DNA from: Bacillota bacterium
Lineage (GTDB): Bacteria; Bacillota; Clostridia; Lachnospirales; Lachnospiraceae
Length of the DNA: 19,499 nucleotides
Reading direction: 5' to 3'
NCBI GenBank assembly: GCA_023419655.1
Contig: JAEZXP010000099.1
Location: 1-19,499 of the forward strand
The translations under genes and the position numbers were made by a program. The notes beneath the pieces were generated by a model. The model was not told the DNA's origin, ran no database searches, and saw only the letters and a program-made list of their open reading frames with translations. Each line of letters begins with the position of its first letter. Positions within the stretch are counted from its first letter, which is position 1. Of this stretch, positions 1 to 7,862 are shown piece by piece.

Positions 1-36
1 CGGATAATAAATAATTAAAAAAGGAAAGGTGATTTT

Positions 37-1647
37 ATGAAAAAGACGAAACGTATATTAATAGGACTGTTCACCCTTATGGCGGCAGTATCCCTGGCTG
101 CCTGTTCAAATAAGAAATCCGATGATAGTGATTCCTCAGATATTGTCAATATTGGTGTAACAGACCCCTTAAGCTCCGTGAATCCTTTGCTGCAGGACGG
201 CACAGAGGTGGTTAAGTACACCACATCGTTAGCATTTTTACCTTTAGTAGAGCTGAATAAGGATTTGGAATTCGTAGGTCAGCTGGCGAAAGATATTACC
301 ACAGAGGACAATAAGAGCTTTATTATTCATTTGGATGAGAAGGCCGTATGGTCTGATGGAGAGCCTGTAACATCCGAGGACGTGGTGTTTACATTTGTGC
401 TTTGGGCAAGTCCTGAGATAGGAAGCACAGGTATGTCGATTGAGAAGATTGAAGGAACCGGGGACAATGGCTATATCGAATCCGGTGCTGACTCAGTAAG
501 CGGCGTGGTTGCCCTTGACGAACACAGAGTTCAGATTACCACAAAGTCAGAGATGGCTTTACATTCATTTAAGAACATTTTCGGCCGGTATATTCTTCCG
601 CTGCCGGAGCATATGCTAAAGGACGTACCACGGGAGAATCTTTTGTCCTATGACTGGTTTAATGCACCGACGGTTGTAAGCGGGCCTTATTTTATCAAAG
701 ATGTTGATTTGAATCATTATGTCACATTGGAAGCAAATGATAAGTTCTTCAAAGGTGCACCCAATATTAAGAATTTGAATATTAAAGTTGTTACCGCCAG
801 TCAGCTTCTGACAGGATTACGGTCAGGGGAAATTGACCTGGTACAGCAGACAACGGGAGCGATTCTTCAAGAGGATTATGATTCTGTAAGAGCGCTTAAT
901 AATATAACCATATACGATGGAACTCCGGTTACCAATCAATCCATCTTCTTCAACGTAGAGCGTGTAACGGATGTAAGGGTCCGTCAGGCAATCCTGTATG
1001 GAATAGACCGTCAGACAATCCTGAATGACCTGATGAAGGGTCAGGGCGAAGTGGTTGAAGGCTTCTTTGCCAGTGCAGGACCTTTCTATGACGATAAGGT
1101 AACACCGGTGGCTTATGACCCTGACAAGGCGGCGCAGCTTTTAAGTGAGGCGGAAGCGGACGGCTGGGATAAGTCTGCCCCCTATATCTTCTATGTGAAC
1201 AGCGGAGATACCACCTTTGTACAGATTGCAAGCTTTATCGCTGCGAAGCTGGGAGAGCTGGGTCTTAATATTCAGATAAATACCGTAGATATAGCATCCC
1301 TGCTGTCTGCGGCAGGAAGCGGTGAATTTGATCTTCTGGCAGTACAGTATACCTACACACCGGTTGACCCTTATACAGATATCAGCTGGCTGCTGTCAGA
1401 GGGAGGCTGGACCAGGTATCATAAGGATGAGATTGACCAGGCCCTTGATATCACCCAGAAAACAAGTGATATGGATGAAGCGGTAAGGCAGTACCGTATC
1501 GTTACGGATTATGTACAGCAGGAGGTACCTATGATTTCTGCGTATATTATCAGTGCCATCGGAGCAGTGAATAAACGTCTGGAGAATGCGGTACCGGATG
1601 TATACGGAACCTTCATCAATGTTCATGAATGGAAAATTGCCAATTAA
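37..1647 (+). CDS. ABC transporter substrate-binding lipoprotein, family 5 (peptide/opine/nickel type)
   Basis: Extracellular solute receptor of an ABC importer, anchored to the outer face of the membrane. The N-terminus is a lipoprotein signal: basic MKKTKR, a hydrophobic stretch, and lipobox LAAC with the modified cysteine at residue 23. A Ser/Asp-rich linker follows, then a family-5 (SBP_bac_5) body, recognisable from segments such as LDEKAVWSDGEPVTSEDVVF (about residues 98-117) and VRQAILYGIDRQTIL. The length of 536 residues is normal. A strong ribosome site (AAAGGAAAGGTGA) precedes the ATG. It is the first gene of the importer operon, 40 bases before the first ATPase; any promoter lies left of the window. 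Family 5 binds di- and oligopeptides, but also nickel, opines or sugars, and the sequence does not settle the ligand. Confidence 0.93.
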   Translation: MKKTKRILIGLFTLMAAVSLAACSNKKSDDSDSSDIVNIGVTDPLSSVNPLLQDGTEVVKYTTSLAFLPLVELNKDLEFVGQLAKDITTEDNKSFIIHLDEKAVWSDGEPVTSEDVVFTFVLWASPEIGSTGMSIEKIEGTGDNGYIESGADSVSGVVALDEHRVQITTKSEMALHSFKNIFGRYILPLPEHMLKDVPRENLLSYDWFNAPTVVSGPYFIKDVDLNHYVTLEANDKFFKGAPNIKNLNIKVVTASQLLTGLRSGEIDLVQQTTGAILQEDYDSVRALNNITIYDGTPVTNQSIFFNVERVTDVRVRQAILYGIDRQTILNDLMKGQGEVVEGFFASAGPFYDDKVTPVAYDPDKAAQLLSEAEADGWDKSAPYIFYVNSGDTTFVQIASFIAAKLGELGLNIQINTVDIASLLSAAGSGEFDLLAVQYTYTPVDPYTDISWLLSEGGWTRYHKDEIDQALDITQKTSDMDEAVRQYRIVTDYVQQEVPMISAYIISAIGAVNKRLENAVPDVYGTFINVHEWKIAN

Positions 1648-1687
1648 TAAATAAGTATAAAATTCAAAAGAAAGCAGGATAAAGCAG

Positions 1688-2677
1688 ATGGAACCTTTAT
1701 TGAAGGTGGAAAATCTTACAATCGCATTTTCAGAGGACAGTGTTCAGACTGTTGTCGTAGAGGATGTGAACTTTTCCGTAAAGCCCGGAGAGGTTCTGTG
1801 CATCGTAGGAGAATCCGGCTGCGGTAAAAGTGTAACCGCTTTGTCCATTCTCGGACTGTTAAGCCCGAATGCCAGGGTCCTGCGGGGCAGTATCGTATTT
1901 GAAGGAAAAGACTTTCTGCAGATGAGTGAGAAAGAGATGGATGAAATCCGCGGTGATGAGATTACAATGGTATTCCAGGATGTGATGAACAGCTTAAATC
2001 CGGTGCTTACCATTGGAAATCAATTGACGGAAGTAATCCGGATTCATATGGGATATGATAAGAAAAAAGCAAGAGAATATGCGATAGAAATGATAAAAAA
2101 GGTAGGTCTTCCGGACGCAGATGCGATAATGAAAAAATATCCTCACATGCTGTCAGGAGGAATGCAGCAAAGAGTTATGATTGCCATGGCTCTTTCCTGC
2201 AGGCCTAAGCTGATTATTGCGGATGAGCCTACAACGGCTCTGGATGTTACGATACAGATGCAGATTATGAAGCTGCTTGTAGAGCTGCAGAAGGAATTTC
2301 ATATGTCCATTATATTGATTACTCATGATATAGGAGTTGTGGCAGAACTGGCGGACCGGGTAATTATTATGTATGCAGGACAGTGTATGGAGGAGGCAAA
2401 CGTATACAGGGTATTTGAACAGCCTGCCCATCCATATACCCGGGCATTGTTAAAATCAGTTCCCTGTATCTATGACGACCCTGACAAAAAACTATCCTCC
2501 ATTCCCGGAGCTGTTCCGGAGAGCTATCAGGATATCGAAGGCTGCAGGTTCTTCGGGCGCTGTTCCTATGCCGTTCCTGAATGTAAGGAAGCACAGTTTT
2601 ATTATGATATAGAGCCGGGCCATTTGGTAAGATGCCACAGGGCAGGAAAGGGGGAGCTTCCCTTTGTACCGAGATGA
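1688..2677 (+). CDS. Oligopeptide/dipeptide ABC transporter ATP-binding protein, OppD/DppD type
   Basis: First of two cytoplasmic ATPases that power the importer. All nucleotide-binding motifs are intact: Walker A GESGCGKS at residues 41-48, Q-loop Gln97, signature LSGGMQQR at 155-162, Walker B LIIADE at 176-181 followed by the D-loop, and switch histidine 213 in ITHD. The C-terminal oligo_HPY region (PAHPYTRALL) is followed by four cysteines at 286, 292, 299 and 316. Their spacing matches the Fe-S cluster motif described in some Opp/Dpp ATPases; cluster binding here is inference. The ribosome site (AAAGCAGGATAAAGCAG) is moderate. The stop overlaps the next gene's start by 14 bases, suggesting translational coupling with the partner ATPase. 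Confidence 0.94.
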   Translation: MEPLLKVENLTIAFSEDSVQTVVVEDVNFSVKPGEVLCIVGESGCGKSVTALSILGLLSPNARVLRGSIVFEGKDFLQMSEKEMDEIRGDEITMVFQDVMNSLNPVLTIGNQLTEVIRIHMGYDKKKAREYAIEMIKKVGLPDADAIMKKYPHMLSGGMQQRVMIAMALSCRPKLIIADEPTTALDVTIQMQIMKLLVELQKEFHMSIILITHDIGVVAELADRVIIMYAGQCMEEANVYRVFEQPAHPYTRALLKSVPCIYDDPDKKLSSIPGAVPESYQDIEGCRFFGRCSYAVPECKEAQFYYDIEPGHLVRCHRAGKGELPFVPR

Positions 2678-3692
2678 GATAACCAAGCCTCTTATGATTG
2701 TGGAGGAATTAAAAAAATACTACCCCTTAAGAGGAACAACAATAACAAAGAACAAGCCTGTAATTCACGCAGTGGATGGTGTGGATTTTGAGATATATGA
2801 GGGTGAGACACTGGGAATTGTCGGTGAATCCGGCTGTGGAAAATCTACTATAGGACGTCAGATTGTGGCTCTGGAGCAACCCACTTCAGGGCGCATCCTA
2901 TATAAGGGGCAATCTCTTTTGGATATGCCTGCGGGGCAGCTAAGGAAGATAAGAACACATTTGCAGATGGTGTTTCAGGATTCTACTTCATCGCTCAATC
3001 CCAGAAAGCAGATATATGATATACTGGCAGCACCGATGCTCTATCATGAAATTGTGGATAAGGACAATCTGGGCAAGGAGATAAATAAGCTGCTGGACCT
3101 GGTAGGCTTGCCAAAGTCTATGAAGTACCGGTATCCTCATGAGTTTTCGGGAGGACAAAGACAGAGAATAGGAATCGCCAAGGCTCTGTCGGTAAAGCCA
3201 AAGCTTGTGGTATGTGATGAGCCTGTCAGTGCTCTGGACGTATCGGTTCAGGCGCAGATATTAAATCTTTTAAAGCAGCTGCAAAAGGAGCTGAAACTGA
3301 CCTATGTGTTTATTGCCCATGGGCTGGGTGCGGTACGCTATGTAAGCAGTCGTATTGCGATTATGTATCTTGGCAAAATTGTAGAGATTGCCAAGACGCA
3401 TGAGTTATTCAATAATCCGGTACATCCCTATACGAAAGCCTTGTTTGATGCGTCACCATTGCCGGCGCCTGAGCTTAGGGACAGACAGCGGATAGTCCTT
3501 AAGGGAGAGATACCCTCAGCAGTAAAGCCTCCAAAGGGCTGCAGGTTCCACACAAGGTGCCCGTATGCTATCGAGTCCTGTAGAATTGATAAGCCGGAGC
3601 TTTTGCCCGTAGAGCCGGGAAGCGACCATCTGGCAGCCTGTCCGGTTCTTTTGGCTGCCATTAAAGCGGCAGATGGAGGTCATCGTGTTTAA
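2664..3692 (+). CDS. Oligopeptide/dipeptide ABC transporter ATP-binding protein, OppF/DppF type
   Basis: Second ATPase, expected to pair with the OppD-like subunit. Walker A GESGCGKS is at residues 54-61, Q-loop Gln105, signature FSGGQRQR at 161-168, Walker B LVVCDE at 181-186 and D-loop SALD. The C-terminal oligo_HPY tail carries cysteines 293, 299, 306 and 326, in the same pattern as its partner. The start is a TTG preceded by GGGGGAG eight bases upstream; the next in-frame ATG (2694) lacks a good ribosome site and would remove ten residues. The residue after the switch histidine is Gly220 (FIAHGLG), where this family nearly always has Asp (AHDL). The 3' end overlaps the permease start region. 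Function is clear at family level; substrate is unknown. Confidence 0.93.
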   Translation: MYRDEITKPLMIVEELKKYYPLRGTTITKNKPVIHAVDGVDFEIYEGETLGIVGESGCGKSTIGRQIVALEQPTSGRILYKGQSLLDMPAGQLRKIRTHLQMVFQDSTSSLNPRKQIYDILAAPMLYHEIVDKDNLGKEINKLLDLVGLPKSMKYRYPHEFSGGQRQRIGIAKALSVKPKLVVCDEPVSALDVSVQAQILNLLKQLQKELKLTYVFIAHGLGAVRYVSSRIAIMYLGKIVEIAKTHELFNNPVHPYTKALFDASPLPAPELRDRQRIVLKGEIPSAVKPPKGCRFHTRCPYAIESCRIDKPELLPVEPGSDHLAACPVLLAAIKAADGGHRV

Positions 3693-4629
3693 ATATATTT
3701 TAAAAAGAATATTGATTGCCATACCGGTACTTATCGGTATTACAGTCTTAGATTACGCAATTATGAGCCTTGCAGGCAGCCCTCTGGAGATGATGCTGGG
3801 GCCCAAGACGACAGAGGCGGCTCTGGAGGCCAAGGCCATACAACTTGGTCTGGATAAGCCGTTCTATGTTCAGTATTTTGTATGGCTTAAAAATGTATTG
3901 CAGGGTAATCTGGGATATTCCATAAAGAGCTATCAGCCGGTAAGCCAGATTATAGGCAGCCATCTGGGTCCTACATTATTGCTGATGGGAACCTCGATGT
4001 TTGTGGGTCTGGCAGTTGCGATACCGATTGGCATCTACAGTGCAGTTCATCGATATACAAGAAGAGACTATACGCTTGTAACCATGTCATTTTTCGGAAC
4101 AAGCATACCCAGTTTTTTTCTGTCACTTATATTTATCTATCTGTTTACGGTAAAGATGGGATGGCTTCCGTCCAGCGGTATGAGAACAGCAGGGGGAGAC
4201 GGGGGAATGGCGGACTTAATCAAGCATATGATTATGCCGGTTTTGGTTCTTGCCATATCGATTGCCGGCTCCAATATCCGGTATGTCAGAAGTGCCGTGC
4301 TGGAAATATTGCAGAAGGATTATGTCAGAACGGCAAAATCAAAAGGTATCGGACGGTTTCTTACCATTAACAAGCATGCACTTCGTAATGCGCTGATACC
4401 AATTGTAACGGTAATCGGTATGCAGCTTCCGACACTTTTTGGCGGAGCGGTTATTATCGAACAGGTTTTTAGCTGGCCCGGTCTTGGGTTGATTACGATG
4501 AATGCTATCATGAGCAGGGATTACCCTGTTATTATGGGGGTGGCACTTTTAACGGCGGTAGTGGTATTGCTGGCAAACCTGATAACAGATATTATATATT
4601 CATTGGTAGACCCAACCATCAAATATTAA
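3685..4629 (+). CDS. Peptide-type ABC transporter permease, DppB/OppB type
   Basis: Integral membrane subunit forming half of the translocation channel. The N-terminus FKYILKRILIAIPVLIGI is the classic DppB opening, and about six hydrophobic segments follow. The cytoplasmic EAA loop that docks onto the ATPases is visible in EILQKDYVRTAKSKGIG and the following residues. I chose the GTG at 3685 over the in-frame ATG at 3673. GTG has GGAGGT four bases upstream and gives the usual family N-terminus, whereas the ATG adds MEVI and lacks a ribosome site. Either start overlaps the end of the OppF-like gene, so translation is probably coupled. The protein is 314 residues from GTG, normal for the family. 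Confidence 0.92.
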   Translation: MFKYILKRILIAIPVLIGITVLDYAIMSLAGSPLEMMLGPKTTEAALEAKAIQLGLDKPFYVQYFVWLKNVLQGNLGYSIKSYQPVSQIIGSHLGPTLLLMGTSMFVGLAVAIPIGIYSAVHRYTRRDYTLVTMSFFGTSIPSFFLSLIFIYLFTVKMGWLPSSGMRTAGGDGGMADLIKHMIMPVLVLAISIAGSNIRYVRSAVLEILQKDYVRTAKSKGIGRFLTINKHALRNALIPIVTVIGMQLPTLFGGAVIIEQVFSWPGLGLITMNAIMSRDYPVIMGVALLTAVVVLLANLITDIIYSLVDPTIKY

Positions 4630-4666
4630 AAAATCCAATGATAAGTACAGAAATGGAGTAACATGA

Positions 4667-5545
4667 ATGATGAAACATAATTCTGAAGCATCAGAATATC
4701 AAAATAGCAGTCTTAAGATGATAATAAGGCGTTTTAAAAAGCATAAGCTGGCTGTGGCAAGCCTTTATTTTTTAGGAATAATCACAATACTTGCCATACT
4801 GGCTCCATTGATTGCGCCTTATAATCCCACGCAGGTGAGCACCTCCTTTTCAAAACCGCCTTCATTGAAGCATTGGCTTGGTACGGACCAGATAGGAAGG
4901 GATATGCTCAGCAGGCTGCTGTATGCCACAAGGATATCGTTGTTTGTAGGATTTGCTGCGACCGTTATATCTACGATTATTGGCGTGATACTGGGTCTGG
5001 TGGCAGGATATTTTGGCGGGTTGGCGGATACCATCATTATGCGTATTACAGATACGATTATGTCATTTCCCTATATACTTCTGGTGCTTGTGGCAGCCGC
5101 AATATTCCAGCCGGGACTATGGAATATCATTCTGATTCTGGGCTTTGTAGATTGGCCGGGAGCAGCCAGATTAGTCCGCGGAAATGTATTGTCTCTGAGG
5201 GAAACGAATTTTATAAAAGGAAATGTGGTTGCGGGAATGCCGAATCGTTATATTTTATTTTCTGAGATTCTCCCCAATACGATTGGACCTGTGCTGATAT
5301 ATGCAACCTCGGTATTTGCCATATCCATACTGGATGAGGCAGCCTTAAGCTTTCTTGGTATGGGAGTACAGCCGCCTACGGCAAGTCTGGGCAATATATT
5401 AAACGGAGCAGAATCCATAACCATACTTACAAGTAAGTTCTGGCTCTGGATGCCTGCCGGTATTATTATTATCTTGCTAGTGGTAAGCATTAACTTTGTA
5501 GGGGATGCCCTTCGTGATGCCATCGACCCGTCGGCAAAGGAATAA
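4667..5545 (+). CDS. Peptide-type ABC transporter permease, DppC/OppC type
   Basis: Second membrane subunit of the importer. It has the DppC layout: a cytoplasmic N-terminal tail (MIIRRFKKHKLAVASLYFLG), a first membrane segment, an extracellular loop ending near HWLGTDQIGRDMLSRLLY, then the five-helix BPD_transp_1 core. The EAA loop lies around residues 180-205 and ends SEILPNTIGPV; its first half (NFIKGNVVAG) departs from the usual EAARALG pattern. ATG 4667 has GGAG eight bases upstream; an ATG at 4670 is also possible. The gene closes the operon, 37 bases after DppB, and a strong terminator follows. At 292 residues the length is typical. Confidence 0.93.
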   Translation: MMKHNSEASEYQNSSLKMIIRRFKKHKLAVASLYFLGIITILAILAPLIAPYNPTQVSTSFSKPPSLKHWLGTDQIGRDMLSRLLYATRISLFVGFAATVISTIIGVILGLVAGYFGGLADTIIMRITDTIMSFPYILLVLVAAAIFQPGLWNIILILGFVDWPGAARLVRGNVLSLRETNFIKGNVVAGMPNRYILFSEILPNTIGPVLIYATSVFAISILDEAALSFLGMGVQPPTASLGNILNGAESITILTSKFWLWMPAGIIIILLVVSINFVGDALRDAIDPSAKE

Positions 5546-5577
5546 GAAGAAGATAGAATGGATAGACTACTATATGA

Positions 5578-5633
5578 GGGGGCTGCCTTAAAGTACCAAA
5601 AACCAATTGGTACACGAAGGTGCTCCTTTTTTT
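5578..5633 (+). terminator. Two-tier rho-independent terminator of the ABC importer operon
   Basis: A long compound hairpin. The outer stem pairs GGGGC...GCCTT (5579 on) with AAGGTGCTCC ending 5626, with one bulge. The inner stem pairs GTACCAA with TTGGTAC around a seven-base loop. Seven T residues follow directly (5627-5633). It begins about 30 bases after the stop of the last permease gene. Confidence 0.9.
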
Positions 5634-5692
5634 ATAATAATTTTATATATTGATAAAAGTCAGCGATTTCCCTAACAAAAATATCAAAAGTC

Positions 5693-5838
5693 TGTTATAA
5701 TTATAATATAGCGGAATTTTGGCTTTATAAAGCCTTTGATTATAGTGGACAGTAACGCAGGTAACGGACTGATAATATATATTTAAGATGGATTTCGCGG
5801 GAAGAAACTGATGGCCGGAACAAGATAGGAGGAATAAA
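5693..5838 (+). promoter_or_regulatory. Probable extended -10 promoter and long leader of the carD-like gene
   Basis: TG at 5693-5694, one base, then TATAAT at 5696-5701 forms an extended -10 element; a second TATAAT overlaps at 5702-5707. No good -35 is visible, which is tolerable for extended -10 promoters. The roughly 130-base leader contains a perfect 14-base palindrome (GGCTTTATAAAGCC, 5721-5734) near its start and ends in a strong AGGAGG ribosome site. I recognise no known riboswitch in it. Confidence 0.5.
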
Positions 5839-6351
5839 ATGTATTCGATAGGTGACTATATTATATACGGTAACCATGGGGTGTGTCAGGTAGAGGATAT
5901 TGGCAGCCTTGATATATCGGGTCTTGATAATAGCAAGGCGTGCTATAAACTTCAACCTGTATTTTCAAGAGCGAGCACTTTATATACTCCGGTAGATAAT
6001 GACAGAGTATTAATGCGAAGAGTAATTACGAATGATGAGGCACAGGCTATTTTAAATCAGATACCGGATGTGCCGCTGCTTTGGATAGAAAATGACAAGC
6101 AAAGAGAGGAAGCATACAAGGAGGCTTTAAAAAGACATGACTGCATGGAATGGATAAGGATAATAAAGACGCTGTATGTAAGAAAGCAGGAGAGGATATT
6201 ACAGGGAAAGAAGCTGACCTTCACAGATGAAAAATATCTTACGATTGCCGAGGACTGCCTTTACGGAGAGCTTGCCATTGCAATGGATATAGAAAAAAAT
6301 GAAATAGAAGACCTGATTCTCAATCGCTTGGAGCAACTGAATATGGTATAG
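5839..6351 (+). CDS. CarD/CdnL-family RNA polymerase-binding transcription regulator
   Basis: 170 residues. The N-terminal 55 or so residues match the RNA polymerase-interacting (Tudor-like) domain shared by CarD, CdnL and the Mfd repair factor: MYSIGDYIIYGNHGVCQVEDI opens the domain and YTPVDN closes it. The C-terminal two thirds are charged and helical with aromatic positions (CMEWIRIIKTLYVRK, CLYGELAIAMDI), as in CarD proteins that touch the upstream edge of the promoter bubble. Such proteins bind the polymerase beta subunit and change open-complex stability. The ATG has an ideal AGGAGG site. It appears monocistronic and ends with TAG. Family is confident; the set of target promoters cannot be told. 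Confidence 0.88.
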   Translation: MYSIGDYIIYGNHGVCQVEDIGSLDISGLDNSKACYKLQPVFSRASTLYTPVDNDRVLMRRVITNDEAQAILNQIPDVPLLWIENDKQREEAYKEALKRHDCMEWIRIIKTLYVRKQERILQGKKLTFTDEKYLTIAEDCLYGELAIAMDIEKNEIEDLILNRLEQLNMV

Positions 6352-6491
6352 GATTATAATTACCGACTTATATTATGGATAAATATATTCTATTTGCCCT
6401 ATGCCCGGCTATTTGTTAACATGAATTAAGGCTTGAAACCGATTATCCGGTTTTATGGCCTAATATGTTGATAGAATAAGAGAGGGATTTT
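6352..6491 (+). promoter_or_regulatory. Spacer with an imperfect hairpin before the deacetylase gene
   Basis: The 140-base spacer holds an interrupted inverted repeat at 6429-6461. AGGC pairs with GCCT, and AAACCG pairs with CGGTTT around ATTATC. There is no T-run after it, so it is a poor terminator and may be a leader structure of the next gene. A GAGAGGG ribosome site sits just before 6492. I see no convincing -35/-10 pair. Confidence 0.3.
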
Positions 6492-7313
6492 ATGAAGAGG
6501 GTTAAAATAGTTGGGTTAATTTTTGTTATGATGTTTATATTCATATCCTGTACTCAAAAGGAGAAAGACACGATGAGCGAAACGAAGAATAACGATACGA
6601 TACCTACAGATGTTCCACAGGAATTCACACCGACACCGGAACCTACTCCGACACCGGAGCCTACACCGACGGAGATACCAGAGATAGACTATACCGGTAA
6701 AAAGCTTGTGGCACTGACCTTTGACGACGGACCGAATCTGGATACCACCCCTCTGGTTTTAGATAAGTTGGAGGAGCATGGTGTAGTAGCCTCATTCTTT
6801 CTTATAGGAAAATACATTACGGAGGATACAAAGCCTGTAATGGAAAGACAGCTGGAGCTGGGATGTGAGATAAATAACCATTCCTGGAACCATAATCAGA
6901 TGAATACATATACGGCTGAAGATATAATTGATGAGATAGAAAAAACAAATAATATTATTTTTGAGATGGTAAATGTTACTCCGAAGTTCTTCAGGCCGCC
7001 GTATATATCTACCAGCGCCACCATGTATGAATCAATTGAGCTGCCGTTTATTAACGGTATTAACTGTTTGGATTGGGATGGAAAAGTGACTGCCGAGCAG
7101 AGGGTGGAAAGTATCCTTAAGAATGTAAAGGACGGAGATATAATACTTCTTCACGACTTCAGCGGGAATATGAATACGGTTAACGCATTGGATGACATGA
7201 TTCAGGGACTTTTAGATGACGGCTATGCACTTGTAACCGTAAGTAAGCTATTCGAACTAAAGGGTGTTGACCCGAATGTGAAGAGCAAGCTATGGACCAA
7301 TACAAATTGGTGA
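6492..7313 (+). CDS. Polysaccharide deacetylase lipoprotein, NodB homology (carbohydrate esterase 4)
   Basis: Predicted surface-anchored enzyme that removes acetyl groups from N-acetylglucosamine-containing glycans such as peptidoglycan. The signal peptide is MKRVKIVGLIFVMMFIFISC with lipobox Cys20. A Thr/Pro/Glu spacer (about residues 46-62) lifts the domain off the membrane. The NodB domain starts near residue 71 and has every catalytic motif: TFDDGP at 76-81 (base and metal Asp), H130-x3-H134 metal histidines, RPPY at 168-171, Trp195, and LLHD at 219-222. The 273-residue length suits a single-domain enzyme. It follows carD by 140 bases and is followed by a very strong hairpin. Substrate (peptidoglycan or another glycan) is not decided by the sequence. 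Confidence 0.9.
   Translation: MKRVKIVGLIFVMMFIFISCTQKEKDTMSETKNNDTIPTDVPQEFTPTPEPTPTPEPTPTEIPEIDYTGKKLVALTFDDGPNLDTTPLVLDKLEEHGVVASFFLIGKYITEDTKPVMERQLELGCEINNHSWNHNQMNTYTAEDIIDEIEKTNNIIFEMVNVTPKFFRPPYISTSATMYESIELPFINGINCLDWDGKVTAEQRVESILKNVKDGDIILLHDFSGNMNTVNALDDMIQGLLDDGYALVTVSKLFELKGVDPNVKSKLWTNTNW
6630..6670 (+). repeat. Two 18-base tandem repeats coding the Pro-Thr-Glu linker
   Basis: The unit CCGACACCGGARCCTACW occurs at 6630-6647 and 6648-6665 with two base differences, then begins a third time (CCGAC). It encodes PTPEPT repeats in the lipoprotein spacer. Such repeats are prone to copy-number change by slippage. Confidence 0.8.
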
Positions 7314-7334
7314 TTTTGATATAAAACTTTCCTA

Positions 7335-7377
7335 AACGAAGGAGCCTGGTATTGTTAATTTACCGGGCTCCTTCGTT
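7335..7377. terminator. Strong bidirectional hairpin between convergent genes
   Basis: A 17-base stem with one G-T wobble (AACGAAGGAGCCTGGTA at 7335-7351 against TACCGGGCTCCTTCGTT at 7361-7377) around a nine-base loop. It lies between the deacetylase (plus) and the small Spo0A-C-like gene (minus). The T-tract is weak on both sides. Confidence 0.8.
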
Positions 7378-7415
7378 ATTGGTGCAGATAGAATATATTA
7401 AGTCAAAGAATTATG

Positions 7416-7634
7416 TTATGCTCTTACCTCTTTGGATAATTGAGTAATGACTTCTTCCGGTGTCGGGACGTCTCCTTTACAAGGAATATCGTTCCAACGC
7501 CTCTGGATTTTTGGGTCAGGATTAGAATAAGCAGCAGCGATTGCCATTGCAATTTCTCTTTTTACCTCTTCTACGCTGATACCTTCTTTTTGTGCCACCT
7601 TTTCTAATGCCCGTTCTGTAATTTTTGAATCCAT
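7416..7634 (-). CDS. Small protein resembling the Spo0A C-terminal DNA-binding domain
   Basis: 72 residues, translated from an ATG with an excellent AAGGAG site. The sequence reads as an N-terminal helix (ITERALEKVAQKEGISVEEV), a second helix REIAMAIAAAYSN, and a tail PTPEEVITQLSKEVR. The order of a 'xxVxRxIxxAI' helix, a short insert, then 'PTxxExIxxLxxxxR' resembles the last third of Spo0A's DNA-binding domain. Small free-standing proteins of this kind are, as I recall, common in Clostridia and are annotated as Spo0A C-terminal-like; this is recalled resemblance, not a search result. There is no receiver domain, so it cannot be Spo0A itself. It is divergent from the XRE-type gene. Function is unknown; DNA binding is inferred. 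Confidence 0.75.
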   Translation of the reverse strand: MDSKITERALEKVAQKEGISVEEVKREIAMAIAAAYSNPDPKIQRRWNDIPCKGDVPTPEEVITQLSKEVRA

Positions 7635-7739
7635 ATCTTCTCCTTATCGTACCTTAAAATTTATGCAGCAAGCAGGGAAGCAAAGCTCTTCACTTATTCG
7701 TGCATACTGTATCATAGACCAAAAGTCTATCTTATAACC

Positions 7740-7769
7740 ATTATAAATGCAAATATACATATAAATCAA
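7740..7769 (-). promoter_or_regulatory. Candidate sigma-A promoter of the small Spo0A-C-like gene
   Basis: On the minus strand, TTGATT (7769-7764), an 18-base spacer, then a perfect TATAAT (7745-7740). Immediately downstream, near the expected transcription start, is an inverted repeat with six-base arms (ATAGAC / GTCTAT, 7716-7732), a possible operator or 5' hairpin. Confidence 0.5.
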
Positions 7770-7862
7770 CAGCAATGGTATGTTTTTATATCTGTAATGA
7801 AAATTCTTTTTTGGATAGAATTAAAGAGTAAACATAGACGGATTTGGAGAGGAATTGAAGAC

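Noticed and set aside
950..1231. Minus-strand reading frame inside the binding-protein gene, and the many similar ones across the window
   Set aside because: They lie antisense within strongly supported genes, lack ribosome sites, and have low-complexity or unnatural composition.
6630..6670. CRISPR-like or functional DNA repeat
   Set aside because: The two 18-base units are inside a gene, in frame, without spacers, and simply code a Pro-Thr linker.
7797..7862. ATG 7797 as start of the XRE-type regulator
   Set aside because: No ribosome site, and the added residues do not resemble the family; the TTG at 7863 has GGAGAGG upstream. Not fully excluded.
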